Origin: Microbacterium sp.
Lineage (GTDB): Bacteria > Actinomycetota > Actinomycetes > Actinomycetales > Microbacteriaceae
NCBI GenBank assembly: GCA_002703245.1
Contig: NZTV01000034.1
Location: 1-33,071, forward strand
Direction of reading: 5' to 3'
Length of the DNA: 33,071 nt
The translations under genes and the position numbers were made by a program. Under the pieces are notes generated by a model. The model ran no database searches. It was not told the origin of the DNA and saw only the letters and a list, made by a program, of their open reading frames with translations. Shown piece by piece: positions 1 through 7,219 of this stretch. The first letter of the stretch is position 1; every line of letters starts with the position of its first letter.

Positions 1-480
1 CATGTTCACGAGCATCTCGAAGCCGGCGCGGATCTTGCCGTCCCACAGGCTGTCGAGCCACTTCATCGTCACCGCGGCGAGCGGGCCGAGGATCATGGCA
101 CCGATGAACATGTGCACCTGTCCGAGCGGGCTCTCGCCCTCGGGCAGCGTCGCGTTGAAGTTCGCCACCAGCAGGTCGGAACCGGCGATCGCACCCATGG
201 TGGCGATGACGCCGACCACACCGCCTCGCACGTTGTAGACCATCGAACCGCCCGTGTAGGCGATCAGCAGCGGCAGGGCGTAGTGGATGAAGGGGCCGAC
301 GATGGTGGCGAGATCGGCGTTCGGTGTCCAACCGACCTCGATGAAGAACGCGGTGAAGATACCCCACGCGATCAGCGCGGGGATGTTCGGCATGATCATG
401 CCGGACAGGAACGTGCCGAAGCGTTGGACTCCGACTCGCGCCTTGCTGCCCGTGCTCGCGGGCGATGACGCCGTTGTCAT
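1..480 (-). CDS. mtlA: PTS mannitol permease IIC component, N-terminal part (runs off the window)
   Basis: This encodes the membrane permease of the mannitol phosphotransferase system, which imports mannitol while phosphorylating it. The first 160 residues are present. They follow the known MtlA pattern: a short tail, then FGTFLSGMIMPNIPALIAWG, GPFIHYALPLLIAYTGG, an RGGVVGVIATMG segment and the DGKIRAGFEMLVN motif. These are the hydrophobic IIC segments; whether IIB or IIA domains follow lies outside the window. The ATG overlaps the enzyme I stop codon as ATGA and has a strong AGAAGGAGA ribosome site inside the enzyme I gene, so the two are coupled. It is the last visible gene of the leftward operon starting near 2830. 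The substrate is assigned by similarity to characterised MtlA and is fairly sure. Confidence 0.93.
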   Translation of the reverse strand, partial: MTTASSPASTGSKARVGVQRFGTFLSGMIMPNIPALIAWGIFTAFFIEVGWTPNADLATIVGPFIHYALPLLIAYTGGSMVYNVRGGVVGVIATMGAIAGSDLLVANFNATLPEGESPLGQVHMFIGAMILGPLAAVTMKWLDSLWDGKIRAGFEMLVNM

Positions 481-2168
481 GACTGTGTCTCCTTCTCTCG
501 GGCCGCCGCGGTCTGCGCGGCGGTGCGTGCCGAGGCCGCGTCATCGGCGGCCAAGGCTGCTTCGGCGATGCGCACCGCATCGTCAAGGGAGTGTTCGAGC
601 AGGGTCGCTCGAACGTCTGCAAGGGCTGTGGGCGCCATCGACAGGCTCGTCGCGCCCAGGCCGACGAGGACCACGGCCAGCAACGGATCGGCCGCAGCCT
701 CACCGCAGATGCCGACCGGTTTCCCGTTGACCTTCCCGGCGTCGCCGACCTCGCGCACCAGGCGCAGGACGGCGGGGTGCCAGGGGTCCTGATACGACGC
801 CACCGAGCCGAGCAGGCGGTCGGCGGCCATCGTGTACTGCGTCAGGTCGTTGGTGCCGATCGAGGCGAAGTCCGCGTGTCGGAGCACGCGGTCGGCGAGC
901 AACGCCGACGAGGGTACTTCGACCATCACACCGGCGGTCTTGATGTCGTACTCGCGGGCGAGCGTGACGAAATACTCCGTCTCCTCCACGGTCGAGACCA
1001 TCGGAGCCATCACCCAGAGGTCGGCCGGACCCTCGGGGGTACGGCGCGTGGCCTCGTGTGCCTCGGACAGGGCGGTGAGCTGCTCACGCAGGATGTCCTC
1101 GCTCTGACGGAGGGCCCGCAGGCCGCGCAGACCGAGGGCGGGATTGTCCTCGTGCGCGTCGTTGAGGAACGGCAGCGGCTTGTCGGCTCCGGCGTCGAGC
1201 ATCCGGACGACGACCTTCTTGCCGGGGAACGCCTTCAGCAGCTCGGTGTAGGACGCACGCTGCTGCTCGACGGTCGGGGCCTGGTTGGCGCTGAGGAAGA
1301 GGAACTCCGTGCGGAACAGGCCGACACCTTCCGCACCCAGCTCGACGGCCTCGGCGGCCGCGGTGGGGCTGCCGAGGTTGGCCAGCAGCGGCACGGCGGT
1401 GCCGTCGGCGAGGGCGCCCGGGGTCACCGGGGCGCTCGCGGCCTCGGCCCGGACCTCGGCACGATGTTCGGCCCGTTCGAGTTCGTCGGCGGTCGGATCG
1501 GTCGTGACCACGCCGGAGGCGGCATCCACGATCACCGAGTCCCCGTCGGCGAGATCCTTCGCGCCGACGGCGCCGACGACGGCCACGATCGACTTCTCGC
1601 GGGCCAGAATGGCGGTGTGCGAGGTCGGGCCGCCCTCGGTGGTCACCAGCGCGAGCACCTTGTCGAGATCCAGCAGCGCCGTGTCGGCGGGGGCGAGGTC
1701 CTTGGCGACCAGCACGAACGGGTGACCGGGGTCGGGTACGCCGGGCGCCGGTTCGCCCCGTAGCTGCGCGATCACCCGCTGGGCGACGTCGTCCAGATCG
1801 GCGGCGCGCTCGCCGAGGTACCCACCCAGCGCGGTGAGCTGTCGGCGGAAGGAGGCGAATGCGTCGTGCACGGCCCATTCTGCGGTCTTGCCCTGCGCCA
1901 GCCGGGAATCGATCTCCTCTTCGAGAGTCGGGTCCTCGGCCATCATCGCCTGGGCCTCGAGGACCTCCTGAGCTGCTCCGCCGGCCTGGGTGCCGCGCTG
2001 TTCGAGCTCGCGCGCGACGACGCCGACGGCCTCTCGGGCGCGTGCGGTCTCCTCCTCCACGCTGAGCGTGCTCGGGGTGTCGTCGGGCGCCGGAACCGGC
2101 GGGGCCATGCGGGCCACGGGGCCCTGGGCGACGCCGAGTCCGATACCGACTCCTCGCAACTGTGCCAT
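477..2168 (-). CDS. ptsI: PTS enzyme I (phosphoenolpyruvate-protein phosphotransferase)
   Basis: Cytoplasmic general PTS enzyme that takes phosphate from phosphoenolpyruvate and passes it to HPr. The protein is 563 residues, the normal family length. The phosphohistidine site GGPTSHTAILARE puts the active histidine at His184. The C-terminal PEP-binding barrel shows EGVGLFRTEFLF (about 280), GTNDLTQY (about 438) and the catalytic Cys488 in GICGEAA. The ATG at 2168 lies 15 bp after the HPr stop, with AAGGGA upstream. It sits between HPr and the mannitol permease, so the general PTS proteins appear to be co-expressed with one sugar system. All key residues are present and it should be functional. 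Confidence 0.97.
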   Translation of the reverse strand: MAQLRGVGIGLGVAQGPVARMAPPVPAPDDTPSTLSVEEETARAREAVGVVARELEQRGTQAGGAAQEVLEAQAMMAEDPTLEEEIDSRLAQGKTAEWAVHDAFASFRRQLTALGGYLGERAADLDDVAQRVIAQLRGEPAPGVPDPGHPFVLVAKDLAPADTALLDLDKVLALVTTEGGPTSHTAILAREKSIVAVVGAVGAKDLADGDSVIVDAASGVVTTDPTADELERAEHRAEVRAEAASAPVTPGALADGTAVPLLANLGSPTAAAEAVELGAEGVGLFRTEFLFLSANQAPTVEQQRASYTELLKAFPGKKVVVRMLDAGADKPLPFLNDAHEDNPALGLRGLRALRQSEDILREQLTALSEAHEATRRTPEGPADLWVMAPMVSTVEETEYFVTLAREYDIKTAGVMVEVPSSALLADRVLRHADFASIGTNDLTQYTMAADRLLGSVASYQDPWHPAVLRLVREVGDAGKVNGKPVGICGEAAADPLLAVVLVGLGATSLSMAPTALADVRATLLEHSLDDAVRIAEAALAADDAASARTAAQTAAAREKETQS

Positions 2169-2183
2169 CGGGTGTCCCTTCGC

Positions 2184-2456
2184 TTACGCGTCGTGGTCGG
2201 TGGTCAGCAGCTCCGACAGCGAGTCGAGCGCCGCCTCGGCGTTCTCCCCGTCGGCGGTGAGGGTGACATAGTCGCCCTGCTCGACACCCAGGGCGATCAC
2301 CCCGAGGATGCTCGCCGCGTTCACCGGGGCACCGGAGTCCTTCGCGATCGTGATGGGAAGACCGGTCTCCTTGGCCGCCTGGGCGAACAGCTTGACGGGG
2401 CGGGCGTGCAGGCCGTGGGCGGAAGCGACGCGGACAGTGCGGCTGACGGCGGTCAT
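2184..2456 (-). CDS. ptsH: PTS phosphocarrier protein HPr
   Basis: Small 90-residue cytoplasmic phosphocarrier between enzyme I and the sugar-specific IIA proteins. The active site GLHARP is intact, with phosphorylatable His17. The second conserved region AASILGVIALG contains Ser49, at the position of the regulatory Ser46 of Firmicutes HPr. Nothing in the window encodes an HPr kinase, so seryl regulation cannot be assumed. The ATG overlaps the upstream IIB stop codon (ATGA), indicating translational coupling. Enzyme I follows after 15 bp. Confidence 0.97.
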   Translation of the reverse strand: MTAVSRTVRVASAHGLHARPVKLFAQAAKETGLPITIAKDSGAPVNAASILGVIALGVEQGDYVTLTADGENAEAALDSLSELLTTDHDA

Positions 2457-2809
2457 GAGTGATCCTCTCTGATGCGGAGATGCGCGAACGCGGTGTCATG
2501 CGGGGTCCCGGCGACCGCCTCACGCACGAGGGCGAGGGTGCGGGAGCCTTCCATGTCGGCGTAGACATCGGCGGGCATGAGCGCGACGATGCTTCCCACG
2601 TGGGCGGCTTCCGCCCGGATCCGGTCGATGGCCTCGTCCAGGTGGGGGCCCACCAGCACGAGATCGGCCGTTTCCAGGTCGATCGTGAGGGACTGTGTGG
2701 TCGCGACCGTGGCGGTGACATCCACGCCCTGTTCCCGCGCCGCCTGACGCAGACGCTGAACGACGAACGTGCTCGACGCCCCTGCGCCGCACACCACCAA
2801 GATCCTCAT
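2453..2809 (-). CDS. Stand-alone PTS IIB component (lactose/cellobiose-like)
   Basis: A 118-residue IIB-type phosphotransfer protein. The N-terminus MRILVVCGAGASSTF carries the typical phosphocysteine loop, with Cys7 as the expected phosphorylated residue. DLVLVGPHLDEAIDRI near residues 50-65 fits the rest of a single IIB domain. The ATG at 2809 is chosen because AGGAG lies about 9 nt upstream and the phosphocysteine loop then falls at the very N-terminus; the frame stays open further upstream without conserved content. First gene of the operon, overlapping HPr by ATGA. The oddity is a IIB protein of cellobiose/lactose style leading an operon whose permease is mannitol-type. It may serve that permease, a permease elsewhere, or the activator next door. 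Family call is firm; sugar partner is not. Confidence 0.85.
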   Translation of the reverse strand: MRILVVCGAGASSTFVVQRLRQAAREQGVDVTATVATTQSLTIDLETADLVLVGPHLDEAIDRIRAEAAHVGSIVALMPADVYADMEGSRTLALVREAVAGTPHDTAFAHLRIREDHS

Positions 2810-2836
2810 CGATCCACACTCCTCGCTGATGATTCG

Positions 2837-2865
2837 ATTCTGGAGATCCGCTGAACGCGCGACAA
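2837..2865 (-). promoter_or_regulatory. Predicted promoter of the PTS operon
   Basis: On the minus strand TTGTCG (plus 2860-2865, four of six bases of the -35 consensus) is followed after exactly 17 bp by CAGAAT (plus 2837-2842, four of six bases of the -10 consensus). Transcription would start near 2830, leaving a leader of about 20 nt with the AGGAG ribosome site of the IIB gene. Both boxes are imperfect, as expected for an activator-dependent promoter. Confidence 0.5.
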
Positions 2866-2874
2866 CCAGTCCTT

Positions 2875-2918
2875 CTTCCTCCCGGGCGGAAAGGCGCGGC
2901 CTTCCGCCCGGGAGGAAG
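2875..2918. promoter_or_regulatory. Twin near-palindromic operator-like sites (or large stem-loop) between IIB and the PRD regulator
   Basis: Plus 2876-2891 reads TTCCTCCCGGGCGGAA and 2902-2917 reads TTCCGCCCGGGAGGAA. Each is a 16-bp palindrome with one mismatched pair, and the two are exact reverse complements of each other. Including flanking bases, the arms 2875-2891 and 2902-2918 form a perfect 17-bp inverted repeat with a 10-nt spacer; three more pairs can form in the spacer with one bulged A. The dyad centres are 26 bp apart. Relative to the predicted operon start they lie at roughly -46 to -61 and -72 to -87, a usual place for activator sites. There is no T tract, so a terminator is unlikely. 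Confidence 0.6.
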
Positions 2919-2960
2919 ACGGGCATGGAAGACTTGCGGAGGACGAGGTGAGGAGCGACG

Positions 2961-4883
2961 GTGACCAAGGCACGGCAGGATCGCCTGCTCAACATCCTGG
3001 TGCGGGACGGGGAGTGGGCCACCGCGGCGACGCTCGCCGACGCACTCGGGGTCACCCCGCGCAGCGTGCGGACCTACGTCACCGCCGTCAACGCCCGGGT
3101 TCGCGGCGGGACCGCCATCGAATCCGGACCGCAGGGCTATCGGGCCGGTCCCGATGCCGCAGCCGCCCAGCGCGCCGGTGCCGGCAACGACACCGGGACC
3201 CCCCGCGACCGCCTGCACCGGCTGGTCCGTTTGCTCCTGGACGACCCCGACGGGATCGACGTGTTCCAGACAGCGGATGAGTTGCATGTGAGCCCGGCGA
3301 CGTTGGAAGCCGACCTCGCGCGGGTGCGATCGCTCCTCGGCGGCACGGAGCTGACGTTGGAGCGTTCGGCCTCGACCGCGAGACTGCGGGGCAACGAGAT
3401 GGCGCAGCGTCGGCTGCTCAGCCGCCTCGCCCACGACGAGATGGACGCCGGGGCGTTCGATCTCGAGGCGCTCCGGCGGACTCTGGGCGACGAATCGGTC
3501 GGGGCACGCGCGTTCGGGCCGTTCAAAGACGATCTGGTCGCCGAACTCGGGTCACTCGGCTACTTCGTCAACGAGTTCGGTATCGCCGACGTCGTCATGC
3601 ACATCGCCATCGCTGCGGACCGGGTTGCGCAAGATCGCGGGCTCGATGCGATCGCTCACGAGTCGCAGGAGTCGCACGAGGCCGTCGAGGCCATCCTGGG
3701 GCGCTTGTGCGAACAGCACCTCGGGGTCTCCCTGGGGGCGGGCGACCAGTACCACCTCGCGACCCTCGTGCTGACCCGCGTGGTCGCGCCCGGCGCATCC
3801 GCCCCGTCTGTGCGGGGGCGCCTCGACCCCGAGGTCGAGCAGGCGGTGCGCGAGGTGGTGGAGCGTGCGGCGGCGCAGTTCCTCGTCGACATCGCCCACG
3901 ACGATTTCATCCTCCGACTCGCCCTGCACGTGCAGAACCTGCGCGCGCGGGCGAAGGAACAGGCCTGGTCCCGCAACCCCCTCACCCGGTCGCTCAAGTC
4001 GACCTACCCGATGATCTTCGATGTCGCGGTCTACATCGCCAGCGGGCTGAACACCTCGCTCGGGATCCCGCTTCTGGACGATGAGATCGCCTACATCGCG
4101 ATGCACGTCGGCGGGAGACTCGAACGCAGCCGTCGTGCCGACCAGCTGCTGACGGCGACGATCGTGTGCCCCGGGTATTACGAGCTGCACGAGCTGCTCC
4201 GCTCGAGTGTCGACCGCTCCCTCGGGCGGTCGATCGAGGTCGTCGGCGTCGAGACGCGGGCCGATCCGGATTGGCGCTCCATCGACACCGACCTCGTGCT
4301 CACGACGATCGATCCGCCGGCGCCGAGCGATCGGGTCGTCCGCGTGCAGCCTTTCCTCACCGAGAGCGACGTCGACCGGGTCCAGACAGCGGCAGGTCGG
4401 GTGCGTCGGGGGCGTCGTCTGGCGCGGCTGCGTGCCGACATCGAACGGTACTTCGATCCCACGGCCTTCGTGCGCGGTCTCGACACGGGGGACGGGTCGG
4501 AGGGCGTCATCCGAATGCTCGGTGAGCGCCTGGTCGGCCTCGGTGCGATCGACGGGGAGTACGTCGATCGGGCCATCGAACGCGAGCGCCTGTCGTCGAC
4601 GGCGTTCACCGACGCGCTGGCGGTGCCGCACGCGATGGGAATGACGGCCTCGCGCACGGCCATCGCGATCGGCATCGCAGACCCGTCGATCCCGTGGGGT
4701 GACGGGCGTGTCCAGGTCGTGGCGTTCGTGGCGTTCTCCGAAGACGACCGCGAAGCCTTCCAGACCGTCTTCGAGCAGTTCGTCGAGGTCTTCAGCGAGC
4801 GCGACAGTGTGCAGCGCATCGTCCGCCGCAGCACCGACTTCGCGGCCTTCCTCGACGAGCTCGTCGCCGTCATCGACGGCTGA
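2961..4883 (+). CDS. PRD-domain transcriptional activator with PTS IIB- and IIA-like domains (MtlR/BglG type)
   Basis: A 640-residue PTS-regulated transcription activator, probably controlling the divergent PTS operon. An N-terminal winged helix-turn-helix (about 1-60: RQDRLLNILVRDGEWATAAT, then TPRSVRTYV) is followed by a second helical region to about 145. Two PRD domains follow, with candidate regulatory histidines His214 (VVMHIAIAAD), His323 (LALHVQNL) and His382 (YIAMHVGG). A GatB-like IIB domain has Cys403 (IVCPGYYELHELL), and a IIA domain near 500-638 has His557 (ALAVPHAMG). In known MtlR proteins phosphorylation of these sites couples activity to PTS flux. The GTG start has AGGAG five bases upstream. 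Its own IIA domain is regulatory, so no transport IIA is visible here. Confidence 0.9.
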   Translation: MTKARQDRLLNILVRDGEWATAATLADALGVTPRSVRTYVTAVNARVRGGTAIESGPQGYRAGPDAAAAQRAGAGNDTGTPRDRLHRLVRLLLDDPDGIDVFQTADELHVSPATLEADLARVRSLLGGTELTLERSASTARLRGNEMAQRRLLSRLAHDEMDAGAFDLEALRRTLGDESVGARAFGPFKDDLVAELGSLGYFVNEFGIADVVMHIAIAADRVAQDRGLDAIAHESQESHEAVEAILGRLCEQHLGVSLGAGDQYHLATLVLTRVVAPGASAPSVRGRLDPEVEQAVREVVERAAAQFLVDIAHDDFILRLALHVQNLRARAKEQAWSRNPLTRSLKSTYPMIFDVAVYIASGLNTSLGIPLLDDEIAYIAMHVGGRLERSRRADQLLTATIVCPGYYELHELLRSSVDRSLGRSIEVVGVETRADPDWRSIDTDLVLTTIDPPAPSDRVVRVQPFLTESDVDRVQTAAGRVRRGRRLARLRADIERYFDPTAFVRGLDTGDGSEGVIRMLGERLVGLGAIDGEYVDRAIERERLSSTAFTDALAVPHAMGMTASRTAIAIGIADPSIPWGDGRVQVVAFVAFSEDDREAFQTVFEQFVEVFSERDSVQRIVRRSTDFAAFLDELVAVIDG

Positions 4884-4905
4884 CCCACCCACCGGCCCTC
4901 CCTGT

Positions 4906-5384
4906 GCCGCGATTCAGGGTGTGTGCGTGGTGGTCGGCTCGACACGCCGTCGGAGGACGGGCTGAGCCTGAGTCAGGGACACGTAGCCGTCGGCCAACGC
5001 CACCTACGGCAGGGCGCGCTCCGCGCCACGTCGCCCACGCCCAAGCGCGCTCCGCGCGCAGCCACGCCGTCCGGCCCTCCCGTGTCCCGGCTCGTCCTGT
5101 GCCCGAACTCAGGCTGCGAGGGCGTTGCAGCGGGCGACACGCCGTTCGCCTGGACGCTGAACCTGAGTGAGGGACGATCGGCCGACGTTCGCCAACCCGC
5201 AGTCTCGTCTGGTCGCCTCGGTCGTACCATCCCGGCGCTCCAGAGGCGGCTCGCCCGACCGCCCGGCGTTCCGGTGCCGGCTCGTCCGACCGTCCGGCGC
5301 TCCGATGCCGCAACTCAGGCCTCGTGGCTGTCACCGAGGCCGACACGCCGACGGCCGCGCCGCTGAGCCTGAGTAAGGGGACGT
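4906..5384 (+). repeat. Three copies of a ~70-bp palindrome-ended intergenic repeat (family 1)
   Basis: Units begin at 4911, 5106 and 5312 with ATTCAGG, ACTCAGG or ACTCAGG and end in CCTGAGT followed by one base and AGGGAC or AGGGGAC. In all three, GACACGCCG lies exactly 30 bases after the unit start (4941, 5136, 5342) and CTGAGCCTGAGT or CTGAACCTGAGT exactly 51 bases after it (4962, 5157, 5363). The ends pair (ACTCAGG with CCTGAGT; eight pairs in the third unit). The second unit also has CAGCG/CGCTG and GGCG/CGCC inside. Each unit is preceded by a similar GTGCCGC-like segment. Sequence between the fixed blocks varies, which suggests selection on structure or on the blocks. Function unknown. 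Confidence 0.75.
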
Positions 5385-5398
5385 GTCAGTTCGCAACG

Positions 5399-5428
5399 GC
5401 CGGGCGGCGGCCCGGCGAGGCCTCGCCG
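5399..5428 (-). terminator. Hairpin pair after phosphomannomutase
   Basis: GCCGGGC (5399-5405) pairs with GCCCGGC (5410-5416) around a GGCG loop. It overlaps the perfect 16-bp palindrome CGGCGAGGCCTCGCCG (5413-5428). Both lie within 50 bp downstream of the leftward phosphomannomutase stop codon. There is no T tract, so this would be a GC-only terminator or a 3'-end stabilising structure. Confidence 0.4.
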
Positions 5429-5444
5429 CAGGGCCGCAATCGGC

Positions 5445-7178
5445 TCAGGCGAGCCCGTCCAGCAGGGCGCGGGCGCCGTCGGTGAGTTTCGCCAGACGCG
5501 CGGCGGCCTCGTCGGCGGAGTCGGCGCGGACGTCGAGGTACACCTTGAGTTTCGGCTCGGTGCCGCTGGGGCGGACGATCACGCGCGAGCCGTCGTCGAG
5601 CCAGAGACGCAGCACATCACCCGGCGGGAGACCGTCCGCGCCGTCCAGAAGGTCGTCGACCTGTGTCACCGGCACCTCGCCGATGTTTTTGGGGTGGTGT
5701 GCGCGCAGCGCGGTCATCATCGTGCCCACCGCGGCGACGTCCTCGGTGCGCACGGCGACCTGGTCGCTGGCGAACACCCCGAAGGTCTTGTCGAACTCGG
5801 TGAGGAGGTCGCCGAGGGTGCGTCCCTCGCGGCGGGCTTCGGCGGCCAGGCCCAGCACCGCGACGGCCGCGGAGATCCCGTCCTTGTCGCGCACCGTCTC
5901 CGGATTGACGAGATAGCCGAGGGCCTCTTCGAAGCCGAAGACGATGCCGGGTGCGCGGGAGATCCACTTGAAGCCGGTGAGTGTGGCGTGGAAGTCGAGC
6001 CCGTGGGCGTCGGCGACGGCCTTGAGTCCGGGGGAGGAGACCAGCGAGCACGCCAGCGCGCCGCGCGGTTCGTCGCCGGTGCGTTGCTCGGCCAGGCGTG
6101 CGGCGCGCCAGCCGAGGAGCAACCCGATCTGGTTGCCCGTGAGTCGCCGCCAGCCTCCGGTCGGATCCGGTAGCGCCACCGCGAGCCGGTCGGCGTCGGG
6201 GTCGTTCGCGATCACGACGTCCGCTCCCGCCGCGTCGGCGGTCGCGAACGACAGGTCCATCGCGCCGGGTTCCTCCGGATTCGGGAAGGCCACGGTGGGG
6301 AAGGATCCGTCCGGCTCGATCTGTTCGGGTACCACCACCGGCGCCGGGTATCCGGCCCGCTCGACGACCGCCGACAACGTCTCCCAGCCGACACCGTGCA
6401 TCGCGGTGTACACCCACGTCAGGCCGTCGGCGCCCTCGGGCGCCGGGGCCACCGCCGCGGTCGCTTGGATGTAGGTGGTGACGACCTCTTCCGCGGCCGT
6501 CTCGAAGGCGAGGGACCGGGGCAGGGAGGCGATGTCGCCCGCATCGGCGATGCGCTGGATGTGCGCGGCGATCTCCTTGTCGGCGGGACTGACGATCTGT
6601 GAGCCGTCGTCGTCCCCGCCGAGGTAGACCTTGTAGCCGTTGTCGTTGGGGGGATTGTGGCTGGCGGTGACCATCACCCCGGCGGCCGCCTTCAGGTGCC
6701 GCACCGCGAAGGCGAGCACCGGGGTCGGCAAGAGCCGGGGAAGCAGCACCGCACGCAGTCCCGCTCCGGCGAAGATCTCGGCCGAGTCCCTCGCGAACAC
6801 GTCCGAGTTTCGTCGGCCGTCGTACCCGATCACGACCAGGGGGGCGTCGTCGCGGAGGGCGGCCGGCTCGGCGGCGTCCGCGGTCGCGGCATCCACGCCC
6901 GCCCGTTCGACGAGGTAGGCGGCCAGACCCGCCGCGGCCTGCGCGACCAGGACGCGGTTCATGCGGTTCGTGCCCGCGCCGAGTTCGCCGCGCAATCCCG
7001 CGGTGCCGAAGGCGAGGCGGGTGGCGAAGCGGTCGTGGAGCGCATCCAGCGCGTCGGCGTCGCCGACCTCGGCCGACTCGAGCAGTGCCCGCAGTTCCGA
7101 ACGGGTGTCGGGGTCGGGGTCTTGCGCGACCCAGGCGCGGGCTCGGTTGAGCAGGTCTTCGTGTGCGGTGGTGTCCAT
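5445..7178 (-). CDS. Phosphomannomutase/phosphoglucomutase family enzyme (phospho-sugar mutase)
   Basis: Cytoplasmic alpha-D-phosphohexomutase interconverting hexose 1- and 6-phosphates, feeding nucleotide-sugar synthesis. The 577-residue product is the long phospho-sugar mutase type. It shows the phosphoserine loop MVTASHNPPNDNGYKVY, the metal loop DPDADRL, the sugar-binding FGFEEALGY and the phosphate-binding RPSGTEPK. The ATG at 7178 is preferred because GAGGAGG (plus 7184-7190) lies five bases upstream. Alternatives are ATG 7199 and GTG 7223; the last overlaps the upstream stop codon as GTGA. It lies directly downstream of purine nucleoside phosphorylase on the same strand and could be co-transcribed. 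Sugar specificity (mannose, glucose or pentose phosphate) cannot be settled from sequence. Confidence 0.92.
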   Translation of the reverse strand: MDTTAHEDLLNRARAWVAQDPDPDTRSELRALLESAEVGDADALDALHDRFATRLAFGTAGLRGELGAGTNRMNRVLVAQAAAGLAAYLVERAGVDAATADAAEPAALRDDAPLVVIGYDGRRNSDVFARDSAEIFAGAGLRAVLLPRLLPTPVLAFAVRHLKAAAGVMVTASHNPPNDNGYKVYLGGDDDGSQIVSPADKEIAAHIQRIADAGDIASLPRSLAFETAAEEVVTTYIQATAAVAPAPEGADGLTWVYTAMHGVGWETLSAVVERAGYPAPVVVPEQIEPDGSFPTVAFPNPEEPGAMDLSFATADAAGADVVIANDPDADRLAVALPDPTGGWRRLTGNQIGLLLGWRAARLAEQRTGDEPRGALACSLVSSPGLKAVADAHGLDFHATLTGFKWISRAPGIVFGFEEALGYLVNPETVRDKDGISAAVAVLGLAAEARREGRTLGDLLTEFDKTFGVFASDQVAVRTEDVAAVGTMMTALRAHHPKNIGEVPVTQVDDLLDGADGLPPGDVLRLWLDDGSRVIVRPSGTEPKLKVYLDVRADSADEAAARLAKLTDGARALLDGLA

Positions 7179-7219
7179 GGCGGCCTCCTCGTCGCTCATG
7201 ACGGAGTTCTCGGGCGCGG

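Larger units (their letters stand above)
4884..5444. other. Gene-free interval between the PRD regulator and phosphomannomutase
   Basis: No convincing gene. The open frames here are arginine- and proline-rich with no recognisable motif and no ribosome site. The stretch is mostly repeats: three copies of a palindrome-ended unit (listed separately), the 13-mer GCGCGCTCCGCGC at 5014-5026 and again at 5045-5057, and a 31-bp imperfect tandem pair beginning at 5255 and 5286 (CCGACC, CCGGCG and GATGCCG-like blocks). It ends in hairpins next to the phosphomannomutase stop codon. Confidence 0.7.

Noticed and set aside
2810..2960. Riboswitch or BglG-type antiterminator in the divergent leader
   Set aside because: The stem lies upstream of the predicted operon start and has no overlapping terminator with a T tract. 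The regulator has an N-terminal DNA-binding domain and no RNA-binding CAT domain.
4870..5366. Open frames in the repeat region after the PRD regulator
   Set aside because: No ribosome site, no recognisable domain, and the sequence is explained by intergenic repeats.
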